In this document: positions 37,695 through 47,654 of the stretch, one piece after another | Layout: each line of letters opens with the position of its first letter | Position numbering within the stretch: the stretch's first letter is position 1 | Source of the DNA: Flavobacteriaceae bacterium CG2_30_34_30 | Lineage (GTDB): Bacteria; Bacteroidota; Bacteroidia; Flavobacteriales; Flavobacteriaceae | Length of the DNA stretch: 64,000 nucleotides | Reading direction: 5' to 3' | Assembly: GCA_001873105.1 (NCBI GenBank) | Contig: MNYN01000001.1 | Location: 39,899 to 103,898 of the forward strand | Program-made: the position numbers and the translations under genes | The notes under the pieces: generated by a model | Told to the model about the DNA's origin: nothing | What the model saw: the letters and a program-made list of their open reading frames with translations, nothing else | Databases searched by the model: none

Positions 37695-40600
37695 ATGTTA
37701 AAAAAAATATCTTCCATTCTTTTTTCCACCAGACTTACCGGAATTTTGTTTATCGTTTTTGCCATAGCAATGGGCGTGGGGACGTTTATGGATGCCTCTG
37801 AAGCAACTTCACCAACTCCATATTCACGAACAATGATTTATAATGCGTGGTGGTTTGAAGGAATCATGGGTTTGTTTGTTATTAATTTTATTGGAAATAT
37901 ATCCAGATACCGTTTGTTTAGAAAAGAAAAATGGGCAACACTTATCATACATCTTTCTTTCATCTTCATTATTTTAGGAGCATTTGTTACCAGATATATA
38001 AGTTATGAGGGTATCATAGCCATTCGTGAAGGAGCTACAGAAAACACGATGTTGACTGAAAAAGCCTATGTAACGGCACTTATTGATGGCGATTATAAAA
38101 TAGAAGGGGTTCCACAACGACGAAAAATTAAACGCCACTATTTTCTTTCGGAACGATTAGATAATGCATTTACAATACATTCTGACTATAATGAACAGCC
38201 CATTACTATAACCTATGAGAACTTTATTTCAGGAGCAAAAGAAGACTTAATACCATCAGAAACCGGTGAAAAGTATTTAAAAATTGTAGAATCCGGCAAT
38301 GGAGGGAGGCAAACACATTGGTTGAAAAATGAACAAGTTTCTAGTATTCAAGGGGTTTTATTTGCTTTGAATCTTCCTACCGAAGGAGCAATAAATCTAA
38401 CACTTACCGAGGAAGGTAATTACACCATAGAATCTCCTTTTGAAGGTGAATTTATGCGAATGGCAGACCAACTAAAAGGAAGCGTTGCAGCAGATAGTGT
38501 ACAACCCTTGCAATTACGCTCGTTGTACCAAATGGCGGGAATGGCATTTGTTTTTCCAGAACCAATGACCAAAGGAGAATTTGATTTGGTAAAAGCTACA
38601 GCAGACGAACCCTCTAACCAAGATGCATTAGTTGTAAAAGTTACCACAAATAACGAATCAAAAATAGTAAGACTTTTTGGGGGTAAAGGTGCTGCACCTA
38701 AACCTGTTACTGTTGAAGTAGGTGGATTGGTTTTTCATTTAACCTATGGTTCAGAATCTATCGAACTTCCGTTTAGCATTACCTTAAATGATTTTGTTGC
38801 AGAAAAATATCCGGGTACCGAACGCGCTTATAAATCCTATATGAGTAAAGTGACGATTAATGACTTAGACAATACTTCTTTTGATTATGACATTTTTATG
38901 AATCATATTTTGGATCACAAAGGGTATCGATTTTTTCAGGCTAGTTTTGATCCGGATGAACAAGGCACTATTTTATCGGTAAACCACGATTTTTATGGAA
39001 CTTGGATTACTTATATAGGATATATGCTTTTATATTTTGGGTTAATGGCCATCTTATTTGATAAAAATAGTCGCTTTGGTGCTTTGAAAAAAATGCTGGA
39101 TACTGTAAAAGCCAAAAAAGCAAAACTGGCAACCATTGCCATTTTATTTGCAAGTAGCTTTGGCTTTACTCAAGAAGACACCAGCCAACATGCAAAAACA
39201 TCTTTAAAACAAATAGATTCTATAATTCAGGCAACTGCGGTAAGTAAAGAGCATTCCGATAAGTTTGGAAGATTAATCATTCAAGACGATGGCGGCAGAA
39301 TGAAACCTATTCATACTTTTGCCTCTGAGTTGCTACGAAAAGTAAGCAAAAGTGATACCTATAATGGCTTAAATGCCGATCAGGTGATGATTTCTATGAG
39401 TGAATTTCCAAGGCTTTGGGTAGAGGTTCCACTTATTAACTTAAAAAGAGGAAACGATAGTATTCGGAAAGTAATTGGGGTTTCAGAAAGTACAAAGAAT
39501 GTTTCTTTAATGGACTTATTTGATGCAAAAGGGAATTATAAATTAGAACCTTATCTGGCTTCAGCATCCTCTACAAGTACCCCTAACCAATTTCAAAAAG
39601 ACTTTATAAAAGCCCATGAAAACTTTTACTTGTTAAACCAAGGATTGAGTGGTGCTATACTTCGAATTTTTCCAATTCCTGAAGATGAAAATAACAAATG
39701 GGTTTCCTTTCCAGAATTGCAAGAAGCTGGATTAAAGGGCATGGATTCCTTATATACCAAAAACATATTGCCATTATATTTTACAGCTTTAAAAGAAGCA
39801 AAAAAATCGGGTGATTATTCTAAAGCCGATGCATATTTAGAAAGTATAACCAATTACCAAAAACGATATGGTAGTAGTGTTTTGCCAAGTGAAAACAGGG
39901 TGAAGGCAGAAATTATTTACAATAAAATTGATATTTTTAATAAATTGTATAAATACTTCTTACTCGTTGGGGCACTGATGTTTGTGTTCTTAGTTTTTCA
40001 AATATTTAATGAAAAAAATAAAACACTCACAGCATTAGTTAAGATTAGCAAATATATAATTTGGATCTTTTTTGCTCTAATGACTCTTGGATTGGCTGCC
40101 AGATGGTATGTAAGCGGTCATGCCCCTTGGAGTGATGCGTATGAGTCTGTAATTTATGTGGCTTGGGCTACGGTGTATTTTGGACTCGCTTTTGGTAGAA
40201 AATCTCATTTAACTATTGCTTCTACAGCATTTGTAGCTTCTATCATTTTATGGGTGGCACATCAAAACTGGATGGATCCGGCTATTGCAAACCTTCAGGC
40301 GGTTTTAGATTCGTATTGGTTAATGATTCACGTGTCTATTATTGTTGGTAGTTATGGACCCTTTACTTTGGGAATGATTTTAGGTTTAACCACTTTGTTA
40401 CTGATGGTTCTTACCACTGAAAAAAACAAAGTTAAAATGGATTTAAATATAAAAGAACTTACTATAATTACCGAAATGGCTCTTACTGTGGGTCTTGTAT
40501 TACTCATTATAGGAAACTTTTTAGGAGGTATGTGGGCCAATGAGAGTTGGGGTCGTTACTGGGGTTGGGATCCAAAAGAAACTTGGGCATTAGTAAGCAT

Positions 40601-40868
40601 CATGATTTATGCATTTGTTATCCATATGCGTTTAATTCCTGGATTACGCAGCCGTTGGTTTTTTAATGTAATGGCAGTATTAGCTTTTTCATCAATAATG
40701 ATGACTTATTTTGGCGTTAATTTTTATCTCACCGGATTGCATTCCTATGCAAGTGGCGATAAACCCATAACACCCGGATTTGTGTATTACTCACTTGCTT
40801 TTATAGCAATATTATCCACTCTGGCATATTTTAAATTTAAAAAATACTACGCTAAGAAGCTAGATTAA
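37695..40868 (+). CDS. ccsBA: Cytochrome c biogenesis fusion protein CcsBA (ResB-CcsA)
   Basis: This 1,057-residue membrane protein assembles haem onto c-type cytochromes (system II). The N-terminal half is ResB/CcsB-like (LTGILFIVFAIAMGVGTFMDA, helices near 20, 65 and 440-460, and a large periplasmic domain). The C-terminal third is CcsA, with helices from about 760 and the haem-handling WWD motif WGRYWGWDPKETWALVS near 952-968. The two parts are fused, as in Bacteroidota and epsilon-proteobacteria. The ATG at 37695 (MLKKISSILF) is chosen because the upstream TTG lies within the promoter. It converges with the next gene, stops 2 bp apart. Confidence 0.93.
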   Translation: MLKKISSILFSTRLTGILFIVFAIAMGVGTFMDASEATSPTPYSRTMIYNAWWFEGIMGLFVINFIGNISRYRLFRKEKWATLIIHLSFIFIILGAFVTRYISYEGIIAIREGATENTMLTEKAYVTALIDGDYKIEGVPQRRKIKRHYFLSERLDNAFTIHSDYNEQPITITYENFISGAKEDLIPSETGEKYLKIVESGNGGRQTHWLKNEQVSSIQGVLFALNLPTEGAINLTLTEEGNYTIESPFEGEFMRMADQLKGSVAADSVQPLQLRSLYQMAGMAFVFPEPMTKGEFDLVKATADEPSNQDALVVKVTTNNESKIVRLFGGKGAAPKPVTVEVGGLVFHLTYGSESIELPFSITLNDFVAEKYPGTERAYKSYMSKVTINDLDNTSFDYDIFMNHILDHKGYRFFQASFDPDEQGTILSVNHDFYGTWITYIGYMLLYFGLMAILFDKNSRFGALKKMLDTVKAKKAKLATIAILFASSFGFTQEDTSQHAKTSLKQIDSIIQATAVSKEHSDKFGRLIIQDDGGRMKPIHTFASELLRKVSKSDTYNGLNADQVMISMSEFPRLWVEVPLINLKRGNDSIRKVIGVSESTKNVSLMDLFDAKGNYKLEPYLASASSTSTPNQFQKDFIKAHENFYLLNQGLSGAILRIFPIPEDENNKWVSFPELQEAGLKGMDSLYTKNILPLYFTALKEAKKSGDYSKADAYLESITNYQKRYGSSVLPSENRVKAEIIYNKIDIFNKLYKYFLLVGALMFVFLVFQIFNEKNKTLTALVKISKYIIWIFFALMTLGLAARWYVSGHAPWSDAYESVIYVAWATVYFGLAFGRKSHLTIASTAFVASIILWVAHQNWMDPAIANLQAVLDSYWLMIHVSIIVGSYGPFTLGMILGLTTLLLMVLTTEKNKVKMDLNIKELTIITEMALTVGLVLLIIGNFLGGMWANESWGRYWGWDPKETWALVSIMIYAFVIHMRLIPGLRSRWFFNVMAVLAFSSIMMTYFGVNFYLTGLHSYASGDKPITPGFVYYSLAFIAILSTLAYFKFKKYYAKKLD

Positions 40869-40870
40869 CT

Positions 40871-41713
40871 TTAACTTTTTAGTGTATATACATGCACTAG
40901 TAAAACCTGGACCGTGTTGTCTTTCAAAGCACTTCTGGTGCGTCTAAAATTTGTAAAAATTGGTGCGGAATAGGTTTTGTGTAATGCCCAAAGGTATTTT
41001 TTCTGCTTAGGAAAATACTTTGCAATAATAGGATAGTCAACAAGATTAGTTGAAATTGCTGTTGTAGGATATGCCTTTATCTTCTTATTTATTTCCTCTA
41101 TTTTATCTGTTAGGGTTTCTGAAGTTAAGGTGTGAAGTGTAGTCGGCAAATAATAACTGGTTAAGAACCCTGAATTTTCATAATCTTTTAAAAATTCAGG
41201 AAGTGGTGATTCTACTATAATATACTCCTTTTGTAAGAAATATTTTTCAACCAAGAATGACAATCTTTCTAAGGCTTTTTCTTTATTCTCCAATGAAAGA
41301 TTTTTAAAATCTAACCAAATTCCAATATTTTTTGGGCTTTTTAAATGCGAAAGATAGGTTTCTAATGTTAACCCAATAGAAAGTTCTGGAGGGTGGTGCA
41401 CATCGAAAGTGTTGCTTGTAGAGTCAAAAACAATATCTAATTCAATTCCGGCATAATTGGATTGTACTAGGTCTAATTTTTTTAAAGTGTTTACTTGATG
41501 CGCCCATATTTTATTTGAATACCCAAAATATTCTATTTTAAAGATTGAAAAGTTATAAAATAAAGCAATGGTAATACTAAGGAAAATAAAAAGGAAAATA
41601 ACGATAGCTTTGTTATAGGAAGGAAATAGAGCGCTTAAAACTAAATACAGTAAAGCATAAATAAAAATAGTTGTGACAAGTTTATATAAGCTAATTTTTA
41701 TAGCATTAAACAT
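40871..41713 (-). CDS. Menorin/FAM151-like membrane protein (GDPD-like fold)
   Basis: This 280-residue protein has three N-terminal helices (about 5-60) and then a domain resembling FAM151/menorin, a branch of the glycerophosphodiester-phosphodiesterase fold: WAHQVNT near 66, GIELDIVFD near 87, FDVHHPPE near 105, TLETYL, and GIWLDFKNL near 128. FAM151-type proteins keep the His/Glu/Asp pattern of GDPDs; their substrate is unknown. The ATG at 41713 is preferred to a TTG ten codons upstream. It is preceded by a hairpin and by the 7TM-DISM regulator gene. Confidence 0.6.
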   Translation of the reverse strand: MFNAIKISLYKLVTTIFIYALLYLVLSALFPSYNKAIVIFLFIFLSITIALFYNFSIFKIEYFGYSNKIWAHQVNTLKKLDLVQSNYAGIELDIVFDSTSNTFDVHHPPELSIGLTLETYLSHLKSPKNIGIWLDFKNLSLENKEKALERLSFLVEKYFLQKEYIIVESPLPEFLKDYENSGFLTSYYLPTTLHTLTSETLTDKIEEINKKIKAYPTTAISTNLVDYPIIAKYFPKQKKYLWALHKTYSAPIFTNFRRTRSALKDNTVQVLLVHVYTLKS

Positions 41714-41718
41714 AATAA

Positions 41719-41754
41719 AGGGTTTCAATGTGTAAATGTACAAATCAAAACCCT
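41719..41754 (-). terminator. Intercistronic hairpin (possible terminator or attenuator)
   Basis: AGGGTTT (41748-41754, minus strand) pairs with AAACCCT (41719-41725), 7 bp, loop 22 nt. The hairpin ends five bases before the ATG of the menorin-like gene. The following T-run is short. Confidence 0.35.
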
Positions 41755-41773
41755 CTAATAATGTAATGGTTTA

Positions 41774-43141
41774 TTAATTATAAATATAGTCGGGTTGTTC
41801 ATCTACCATTCGCTGGTCTTCCTGAATTTGTTCGCCTATTTCTAATTTTTTGTACAAGGATTTTGTGATTTTTTCCACTTCCTTTACGCTAATATTTAGT
41901 TTTAAAGCAATTTTTTCATTGTCTTTTCCTTTGGATACATATTGCAGTAGTTTGGTTTCTAAATTGTTTAAATCGTAGTGATTCACTAAATTTTCTAAAT
42001 ACAAATCATCCACCATTTTAATGTTGTCGGGGCTTCGTAGTAATTCTATACGCTTTAAGTACAAACGCATTTCAATTTGCATCATATCATTTTCCTCTTT
42101 CAGTGCTCGCATGCGATACATAATAGCATAGGTAAGTACAAGCATTTCAATAGAGCTGGCAACTTTTAGCTGGAAAGCAGAAACATTAATTAGGGATACG
42201 CCAAAACCTTTTAGTACAAAATAATCCACTAGGAGTAAAAATAATAAACTATAAGCTATTACATAAAATCTGGCATATACTTTTTGGCGAAATAAAGTTG
42301 CACCTGCTATAAGATAAATTAATAATACGGACCAAACGGTGGTATTTCCAATCACAGCATACATCCAGTTCTTAGTTGTCCAATAGCTTATAAAGAAAGC
42401 AGTTGCTACAGATATTAATCCTAAAGTCACCCATTTTAATTTAGGCATGGACTCATCCAGTTTTAAAAATTTTGTAGCAAAATATGCTGCAAATATCGAA
42501 ACTGAAGTATATAAAAGGGGTTCTAAATAAACAACAATAAAACTATTGTCAAAACCAAGTAGCCGAAATAATCCATCACTATAGAAAAAAGACGATGTCA
42601 TCGTGGCTAAAACAGCACAGTAATACAAAAATACTTTTTCATCAAAAAGCACAAAACACATCAAATTGATGATGATAACCATAATGGCAAAGCCATAATA
42701 AATACCTAATTTAAAAAGAGATTGTTGGTTTGCTTTGGCAAATTCTTCCTTTGTGGAAATTTGAATAGGATAAAATGCTTCTTTATCAAATTGAATATTT
42801 AAATAAAGTGGATACTCTTCAAACTCATCTAAAGAAAAAGAAGGGTATCTTGTGTAGGAATTTTCCTTAATTCTTTGATTTGTGGCAGAAAAGAGGCTTA
42901 AGTTATTAATGTGTGCAGAAGGTAAACTTAGCACACTTTCTTCTCTAGAAGTATTAATAATTTTAAACCAATAAGAACCATTATTTAAGCCATTGTTTTC
43001 TAGTATAAATGGCTTAAAATCCGCTTCATTAGCGGTTTCAATACGAAAATCATTATTGGTGTCTTTTAAAATTTTAATGGATTTTTGAGGGTATAAAGAC
43101 ATACAAAAAAACACAAAAAAACCATAGATAATTGTTTTCAT
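41774..43141 (-). CDS. 7TM-DISM sensor with C-terminal LuxR-type HTH
   Basis: This 455-residue protein has a signal peptide (MKTIIYGFFVFFCMSLYPQ), an extracellular DISM-type beta-domain (about 20-135), seven helices (about 145-350), a coiled coil (about 350-380), and a C-terminal helix-turn-helix (KGKDNEKIALKLNISVKEVEKITKSLYKKL near 395-425, in parts: NEKIALKLNISVKEVEKI). Like the large sensor in the glucan locus it carries no kinase, so it would act directly on DNA from the membrane. The signal and targets are unknown. Confidence 0.85.
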   Translation of the reverse strand: MKTIIYGFFVFFCMSLYPQKSIKILKDTNNDFRIETANEADFKPFILENNGLNNGSYWFKIINTSREESVLSLPSAHINNLSLFSATNQRIKENSYTRYPSFSLDEFEEYPLYLNIQFDKEAFYPIQISTKEEFAKANQQSLFKLGIYYGFAIMVIIINLMCFVLFDEKVFLYYCAVLATMTSSFFYSDGLFRLLGFDNSFIVVYLEPLLYTSVSIFAAYFATKFLKLDESMPKLKWVTLGLISVATAFFISYWTTKNWMYAVIGNTTVWSVLLIYLIAGATLFRQKVYARFYVIAYSLLFLLLVDYFVLKGFGVSLINVSAFQLKVASSIEMLVLTYAIMYRMRALKEENDMMQIEMRLYLKRIELLRSPDNIKMVDDLYLENLVNHYDLNNLETKLLQYVSKGKDNEKIALKLNISVKEVEKITKSLYKKLEIGEQIQEDQRMVDEQPDYIYN

Positions 43142-43258
43142 AGGTATTAGTTTACATAAGATTTGGGACTTAAATATAACTAAAAATTCATTTCATCTAA
43201 GAAAAATTACACTTAATCGAATTTTTTTATAAAAACATATATTAATTTTATGATTTTC

Positions 43259-44647
43259 TTACCCCACCATGTCTTCCGGTTTTACCCAATTATCAAATTC
43301 TTCAGCAGTTACATAACCAAGGTTTACCGCTTCTTCTTTAAGGGTTGTTCCGTTTTTATGTGCTGTATTAGCTATTTCAGCTGCTTTGTAATAGCCTATT
43401 TTAGGATTTAAAGCTGTAACTAACATTAAGGAATTGTTTAGTTGTTTTTTGATGACTTCTTTATTAGCCTCGATACCTTTGGCACAATTTGCATCAAATG
43501 AGCAACAAGCATCACCAATAAGTTGTGCAGATTGTAAGAAATTAGCAGCCATTACAGGTTTAAAAACATTTAATTCATATTGTCCTTGCATGCCGCCTAC
43601 GGTAATTGCCATATCATTTCCAATAACCTGCGCACAAACCATAGTGAGTGCTTCACATTGGGTTGGGTTTACTTTGCCCGGCATAATAGAAGATCCCGGT
43701 TCATTGGCAGGGAGAATAAGCTCACCAATGCCACTTCTTGGTCCGCTGCCAAGCATTCTAATGTCGTTTGCTATTTTATTTAAAGAAACGGCTAGTTGTT
43801 TTAATGCACCATGACTTTCTACTATAGCATCGTGTGCCGCAAGTGCTTCAAATTTATTTGGCGCCGTTTTAAAAGGCAATCCAGTGAATTTTGAAATGTA
43901 TTCCGCAACTCGTTTTGAATAACCTTTTGGGGTATTTATTCCTGTGCCTACTGCAGTTCCGCCCAAAGCAATTTCCGATAAATGGTCTAGAGTGTTTTGT
44001 AATGCAAGTAAGCCGTGATCTAATTGCGACACATAACCACTAAATTCCTGGCCAAGGGTTAGGGGAGTAGCATCCATTAAATGCGTACGTCCAATTTTTA
44101 CAATCGATTTAAATTCTTCCGATTTCGCTTTTAAAGTATCTCTAAGTTTGGTAACTCCCGGAATAGTTACTTCTACAATTTTTTTATATGCCGCTATATG
44201 CATAGCCGTAGGAAAAGTATCGTTTGAGGATTGCGATTTGTTTACATCATCATTGGGTTGTAGGGTTTTTTCACCTTCGCCAATTACCATACCAGCAAGT
44301 TGGTGTGCGCGGTTAGCAATTACTTCATTAACATTCATATTGCTTTGTGTGCCGCTGCCGGTTTGCCAAATCACAAGAGGGAATTGGTCGTCTAATTTGC
44401 CTTCAAGAATTTCATCGCATATTGCGGCTATCCAATCTCTTTTTTCGATAGATAAAACACCCGATTCTCTATTGGTAAAAGCTGCCGCTTTTTTTAAATA
44501 AGCAAAGCCATAAATTATTTCTAAGGGCATAGAGGCCGGAGCGCCAATTTTAAAGTTATTTCTGGAACGTTCGGTTTGTGCACCCCAAAGTTTGTCTGCC
44601 GGTACCTTTACTTCACCCATTGTGTCTTTTTCTATTCTAAATTCCAT
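43259..44647 (-). CDS. fumC: Fumarate hydratase class II
   Basis: This 462-residue TCA-cycle enzyme interconverts fumarate and malate. It has the fumarase/aspartase signature [15 protein letters not shown] near 315-329, with the catalytic Ser, and [14 protein letters not shown] near 95 and [17 protein letters not shown] near 183. Class II fumarases are iron-free homotetramers. Its promoter-like TAACTTTG is 28 bp upstream. Confidence 0.97.
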   Translation of the reverse strand: MEFRIEKDTMGEVKVPADKLWGAQTERSRNNFKIGAPASMPLEIIYGFAYLKKAAAFTNRESGVLSIEKRDWIAAICDEILEGKLDDQFPLVIWQTGSGTQSNMNVNEVIANRAHQLAGMVIGEGEKTLQPNDDVNKSQSSNDTFPTAMHIAAYKKIVEVTIPGVTKLRDTLKAKSEEFKSIVKIGRTHLMDATPLTLGQEFSGYVSQLDHGLLALQNTLDHLSEIALGGTAVGTGINTPKGYSKRVAEYISKFTGLPFKTAPNKFEALAAHDAIVESHGALKQLAVSLNKIANDIRMLGSGPRSGIGELILPANEPGSSIMPGKVNPTQCEALTMVCAQVIGNDMAITVGGMQGQYELNVFKPVMAANFLQSAQLIGDACCSFDANCAKGIEANKEVIKKQLNNSLMLVTALNPKIGYYKAAEIANTAHKNGTTLKEEAVNLGYVTAEEFDNWVKPEDMVG

Positions 44648-44674
44648 GGTTTGAGAGATTTTTTGTTAGTAAAG

Positions 44675-44682
44675 CAAAGTTA
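44675..44682 (-). promoter_or_regulatory. Bacteroidota -7 element (TAACTTTG) for fumC
   Basis: Minus-strand TAACTTTG matches TAnnTTTG, 28 bp before the fumC ATG. No TTG at -33 was found. Confidence 0.5.
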
Positions 44683-44751
44683 CTAAAACCGCTTCTTTTA
44701 TTGATGTGTTGAACCATCTAATTACCAATATTAATTTCAAATCTTTTTTCC

Positions 44752-44783
44752 TTGCAAAAATTAATTTTTTACTTGTATATTTG
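44752..44783 (+). promoter_or_regulatory. Promoter of the 56-residue membrane protein gene
   Basis: TTG (44752-44754) and TATATTTG (44776-44783), spaced by 21 bp, fit the Bacteroidota TTG-N(17-23)-TAnnTTTG promoter. The gene's ATG is 33 bp downstream. Confidence 0.6.
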
Positions 44784-44815
44784 TACTTTGTTAGACCATT
44801 TTATACGTAATCACT

Positions 44816-44986
44816 ATGTTTCCATTTGAACAATACTTAGGATTTTTGGCATTTTTAACCATTATAACCATTGGTTTTTGGTTAATGATTTTTCTTGTTG
44901 CTTTTGTACCTTATTGGTTAGGTGGGGCAATCCTTGAAAATATTAAAGAATTACGTGCTGCTAAAAAAAATAAAAAGAAAGAATAA
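44816..44986 (+). CDS. Small membrane protein with basic tail (56 residues)
   Basis: The ATG at 44816 opens 56 codons: MFPFEQYLGFLAFLTIITIG, then FWLMIFLVAFVPYWLGGAIL, then a basic tail ending AAKKNKKKE, stop at 44984. It has one or two hydrophobic helices. It is framed by a good promoter and a strong bidirectional terminator, so a real transcription unit is likely even though it is short. No family was recognised. Confidence 0.7.
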   Translation: MFPFEQYLGFLAFLTIITIGFWLMIFLVAFVPYWLGGAILENIKELRAAKKNKKKE

Positions 44987-45008
44987 CTCTTTTTGATTAG
45001 TATAAAAC

Positions 45009-45050
45009 AAAAAAAAAGGAAGCAAATAATTTACTTCCCTTTTTTTGTTT
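45009..45050. terminator. Bidirectional terminator
   Basis: An A-rich arm with GGAAG and its CTTCCC-T arm form a stem (one bulge) with flanking A and T runs on both sides. It lies between the small membrane protein gene and the convergent TonB-dependent receptor gene and would serve both. Confidence 0.75.
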
Positions 45051-45068
45051 CAAGTAGATTAGGCTATT

Positions 45069-47534
45069 TTACCCTTCAAAATCCCCTTCAAAATCTTGTC
45101 CGCCATTTCTTCTTCCATTTCTTTCTCTTTCATTTTTTTTCTGGTTAAAACGGTAGGTGAGAGAAACGGTAATTTGTCTTTGTCGCCATTGAAATTCACT
45201 TTCTGAAGTAAAGCCATTCCCATTGGTAAAGGATTTTCTTTTTCTGGTGTTTAAAAGATCGCTTACATTTACTCCAATGGAAGCATTGTCGTTAATGACT
45301 TCTTTACTGATAGCGAGGTCTATAGAAAGAATTCCATCTGATTTTGTTTGTGAATTTTCTGAAGGGCCTCTATAAAACATATTGGTTTGCCAATCTATTT
45401 TTGCGGGTAAACTTACTTTAGTGCTGTATCGGGCAAACCAGCTGTTGTTTGTAGTGCCGTAATCGATACCTTCAAATTCTCCGGTGGTTTTAAACTGAAA
45501 GAAGTTAAAACTGCCATTCATTCGTAACCATTTTACCGGATTATAAATAATTCCGGCTTCAGCACCTATTCTTTCGTTAGTTGCTAAGTTTATAGGAATA
45601 GTTCGAACCACTTCAATGCCATTGATGGTTTCGCCTGTTTTTATTTGTACTCTTTCAAAGGCATCGGTTTCATTTTGGTAATAAATAGAAGAGGTTAATG
45701 TTAATTTTTTCCATCGCTTTAAATACCCTAAATCAAATGCACTAGCATAGGCGGGATCTAAATCGGGGTTGCCCTGAAAGACGTTGGTTACACTTGATCG
45801 CGATGGAAAAGGATTGATAAACCATCCACGAGGTCTGTTTATTCTTCGGTTATACCCTAAAGTTACATTTTCGCTTTGGTTCAGTTCGTATATTAAATTT
45901 ACGGTTGGAAACAACCCTAAATAGGATTTGTCAAAGTTACTGTCGATGTCTATTCCGAATAGGTCCGATAAATCGCCATCGTTGAATTCAGAATCAATTT
46001 TTCCTTTTAATTGGGTGTTTTCCAATCGAAGTCCCAGTAAAAATGAAAATTTTCCAAATTTATTTCCATATTGCGAATATACTGCGTTGATGTTTTCGGT
46101 ATAGTCAAATGTATTGGTAAGCAGTGTGTCTAAAATAAATGCTCCAGTTTCTAAATCTTCTGTAAACAAGGTATAATCGGTAATTTCATTTTTAAAATTC
46201 CCTCTATATCCGGCTTCAAACTGTGCGTTTTCTCCAAAAGGCAGCACATAGTCTGCTTGCACTAAATAGTCATTTCTATCTTGAATATTTAAAATTTCTT
46301 CGGAAGGAAAATTTTGCAGGTTTGGAAAGGTATTTCTTTCGGTTATAAAGGTATTTTGTATTTCATTTCGGTTTTCATATTGAAAATCAGCCGTAAGTTT
46401 ATGACCCTCGTGATTAAAATTATTTACATAATTTAAGGCTACTTGGTATCGGTCTTCATCTTCTGTTTCTTTCTGTTCCCTTAAAGAAACCTCATTTACA
46501 TCACTTTGAATAAATTTTCTTGTTACCGTTTTGGTATCATCTTCATTGGCGCTTGTTCTGAAAAAACCACTCGCAGTAAGCGAAGAGTTTTCAGTTAAAA
46601 AATATTCAATGCCTAAGTTGGTATTAAAGTCTTTTCTCAGTCTATCATAATCCCGATTTTCAATGGTTCTGGAAAATTGTGAATTTTCAAAAGTGTTATT
46701 AAAAAAGGCATTTCCGGGAGCATCACGATAAGAAATACCGGTAGTATTAAAGATATTAAATTTATCGGTTCTTACATTGAGGTTTGCGGTAACACTATTA
46801 TTTATAGGATATCCAAGATTAAAAGCAACGGAACCATTTATACCAAGTGTTTTTTCTTTTTTAAGAATGATATTTAATATGCCTGCGGTACCCTCAGCGT
46901 CATATCTTGCCGAAGGACTTGTGATGACTTCCACGCGGTCTATGGCTTCTGCGGGAAGTTGGGTCAATGCATTTGTATCGCCAAAGCCGGCTATAGCAGA
47001 GGGCCTGCCATTAATTAAAATTCGTACGTTTTCATTTCCTCTTAAACTTATACCACCTTCAACATCCACGGTTACTGAAGGGACATTACTTAATGCATCG
47101 CCTACGGTTGCGCCGCGAGTGGTTAGGTCTTTTCCTATGTTGTATATTTTTTTGTCTAAACGAACTTGCACTTCGGTAGTTTCAGCACGTATAACAATTT
47201 CGTCCAAACTCTCGGAATCAAATTCTAAGGAAACAGCAGGTATTTGTGTGTTTTTTGTAATATTCTGGCTTTTTAATACAACCGATTTATAGGAAATAAA
47301 TTCATATTTAATATCGTATTTTCCTTCAGGTAAGTCCATACTAAATTTTCCATCCAAATCGGTAATACCACCAGTTACCAATTCAGAAGTTTCTGATTTA
47401 GTGAAGGATACTGTGGCATACTCAAGTGGTAAACCCGAAGATTTTTCGATAATTTTACCGGAAACGGTATAATTTTGTGCAAAAGTAAATGTGAAAGAAA
47501 AAATGGCAATAAAAAGCGAGAAGTAATTTTTCAT
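45069..47534 (-). CDS. TonB-dependent outer-membrane receptor with carboxypeptidase-regulatory-like domain
   Basis: This 821-residue protein has a signal peptide (MKNYFSLFIAIFSFTFTFAQ), then a CarboxypepD_reg-like domain (about 22-105, YTVSGKIIEKSSGLPLEYA), a plug domain (about 125-225, ISLRGNENVRILINGRPSA) and a large outer-membrane beta-barrel of the OMP_b-brl_3 type. A short Arg/Gly-rich tail follows (RERNGRRNGGQDFEGDFEG). It is not SusC-like and has no SusD partner. The substrate is unknown. A 12-bp palindrome lies just upstream of its start. Confidence 0.92.
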   Translation of the reverse strand: MKNYFSLFIAIFSFTFTFAQNYTVSGKIIEKSSGLPLEYATVSFTKSETSELVTGGITDLDGKFSMDLPEGKYDIKYEFISYKSVVLKSQNITKNTQIPAVSLEFDSESLDEIVIRAETTEVQVRLDKKIYNIGKDLTTRGATVGDALSNVPSVTVDVEGGISLRGNENVRILINGRPSAIAGFGDTNALTQLPAEAIDRVEVITSPSARYDAEGTAGILNIILKKEKTLGINGSVAFNLGYPINNSVTANLNVRTDKFNIFNTTGISYRDAPGNAFFNNTFENSQFSRTIENRDYDRLRKDFNTNLGIEYFLTENSSLTASGFFRTSANEDDTKTVTRKFIQSDVNEVSLREQKETEDEDRYQVALNYVNNFNHEGHKLTADFQYENRNEIQNTFITERNTFPNLQNFPSEEILNIQDRNDYLVQADYVLPFGENAQFEAGYRGNFKNEITDYTLFTEDLETGAFILDTLLTNTFDYTENINAVYSQYGNKFGKFSFLLGLRLENTQLKGKIDSEFNDGDLSDLFGIDIDSNFDKSYLGLFPTVNLIYELNQSENVTLGYNRRINRPRGWFINPFPSRSSVTNVFQGNPDLDPAYASAFDLGYLKRWKKLTLTSSIYYQNETDAFERVQIKTGETINGIEVVRTIPINLATNERIGAEAGIIYNPVKWLRMNGSFNFFQFKTTGEFEGIDYGTTNNSWFARYSTKVSLPAKIDWQTNMFYRGPSENSQTKSDGILSIDLAISKEVINDNASIGVNVSDLLNTRKRKSFTNGNGFTSESEFQWRQRQITVSLTYRFNQKKNERERNGRRNGGQDFEGDFEG

Positions 47535-47549
47535 AGTCTATTTTGAATG

Positions 47550-47561
47550 CGTGTTAACACG
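47550..47561. promoter_or_regulatory. 12-bp palindrome upstream of the TonB-dependent receptor gene
   Basis: CGTGTTAACACG is a perfect inverted repeat 16 bp before the ATG, between a -7-like TATTTTCG (minus strand, 47573-47580) and the gene. The position suits a repressor operator controlling the receptor. Confidence 0.45.
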
Positions 47562-47654
47562 TATTAAGACTGCGAAAATAGCACTTGGTTTAAAGGCTTT
47601 TCCTTAAATTCTTGTTAAATATAAATCTATTTTTATAGTAAATTGAAAGAAAAA

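Noticed and set aside
45069..47534. SusC for the glucan locus
   Set aside because: The receptor has the OMP_b-brl_3 type architecture, no SusD partner, and lies 19 kb away among housekeeping genes.
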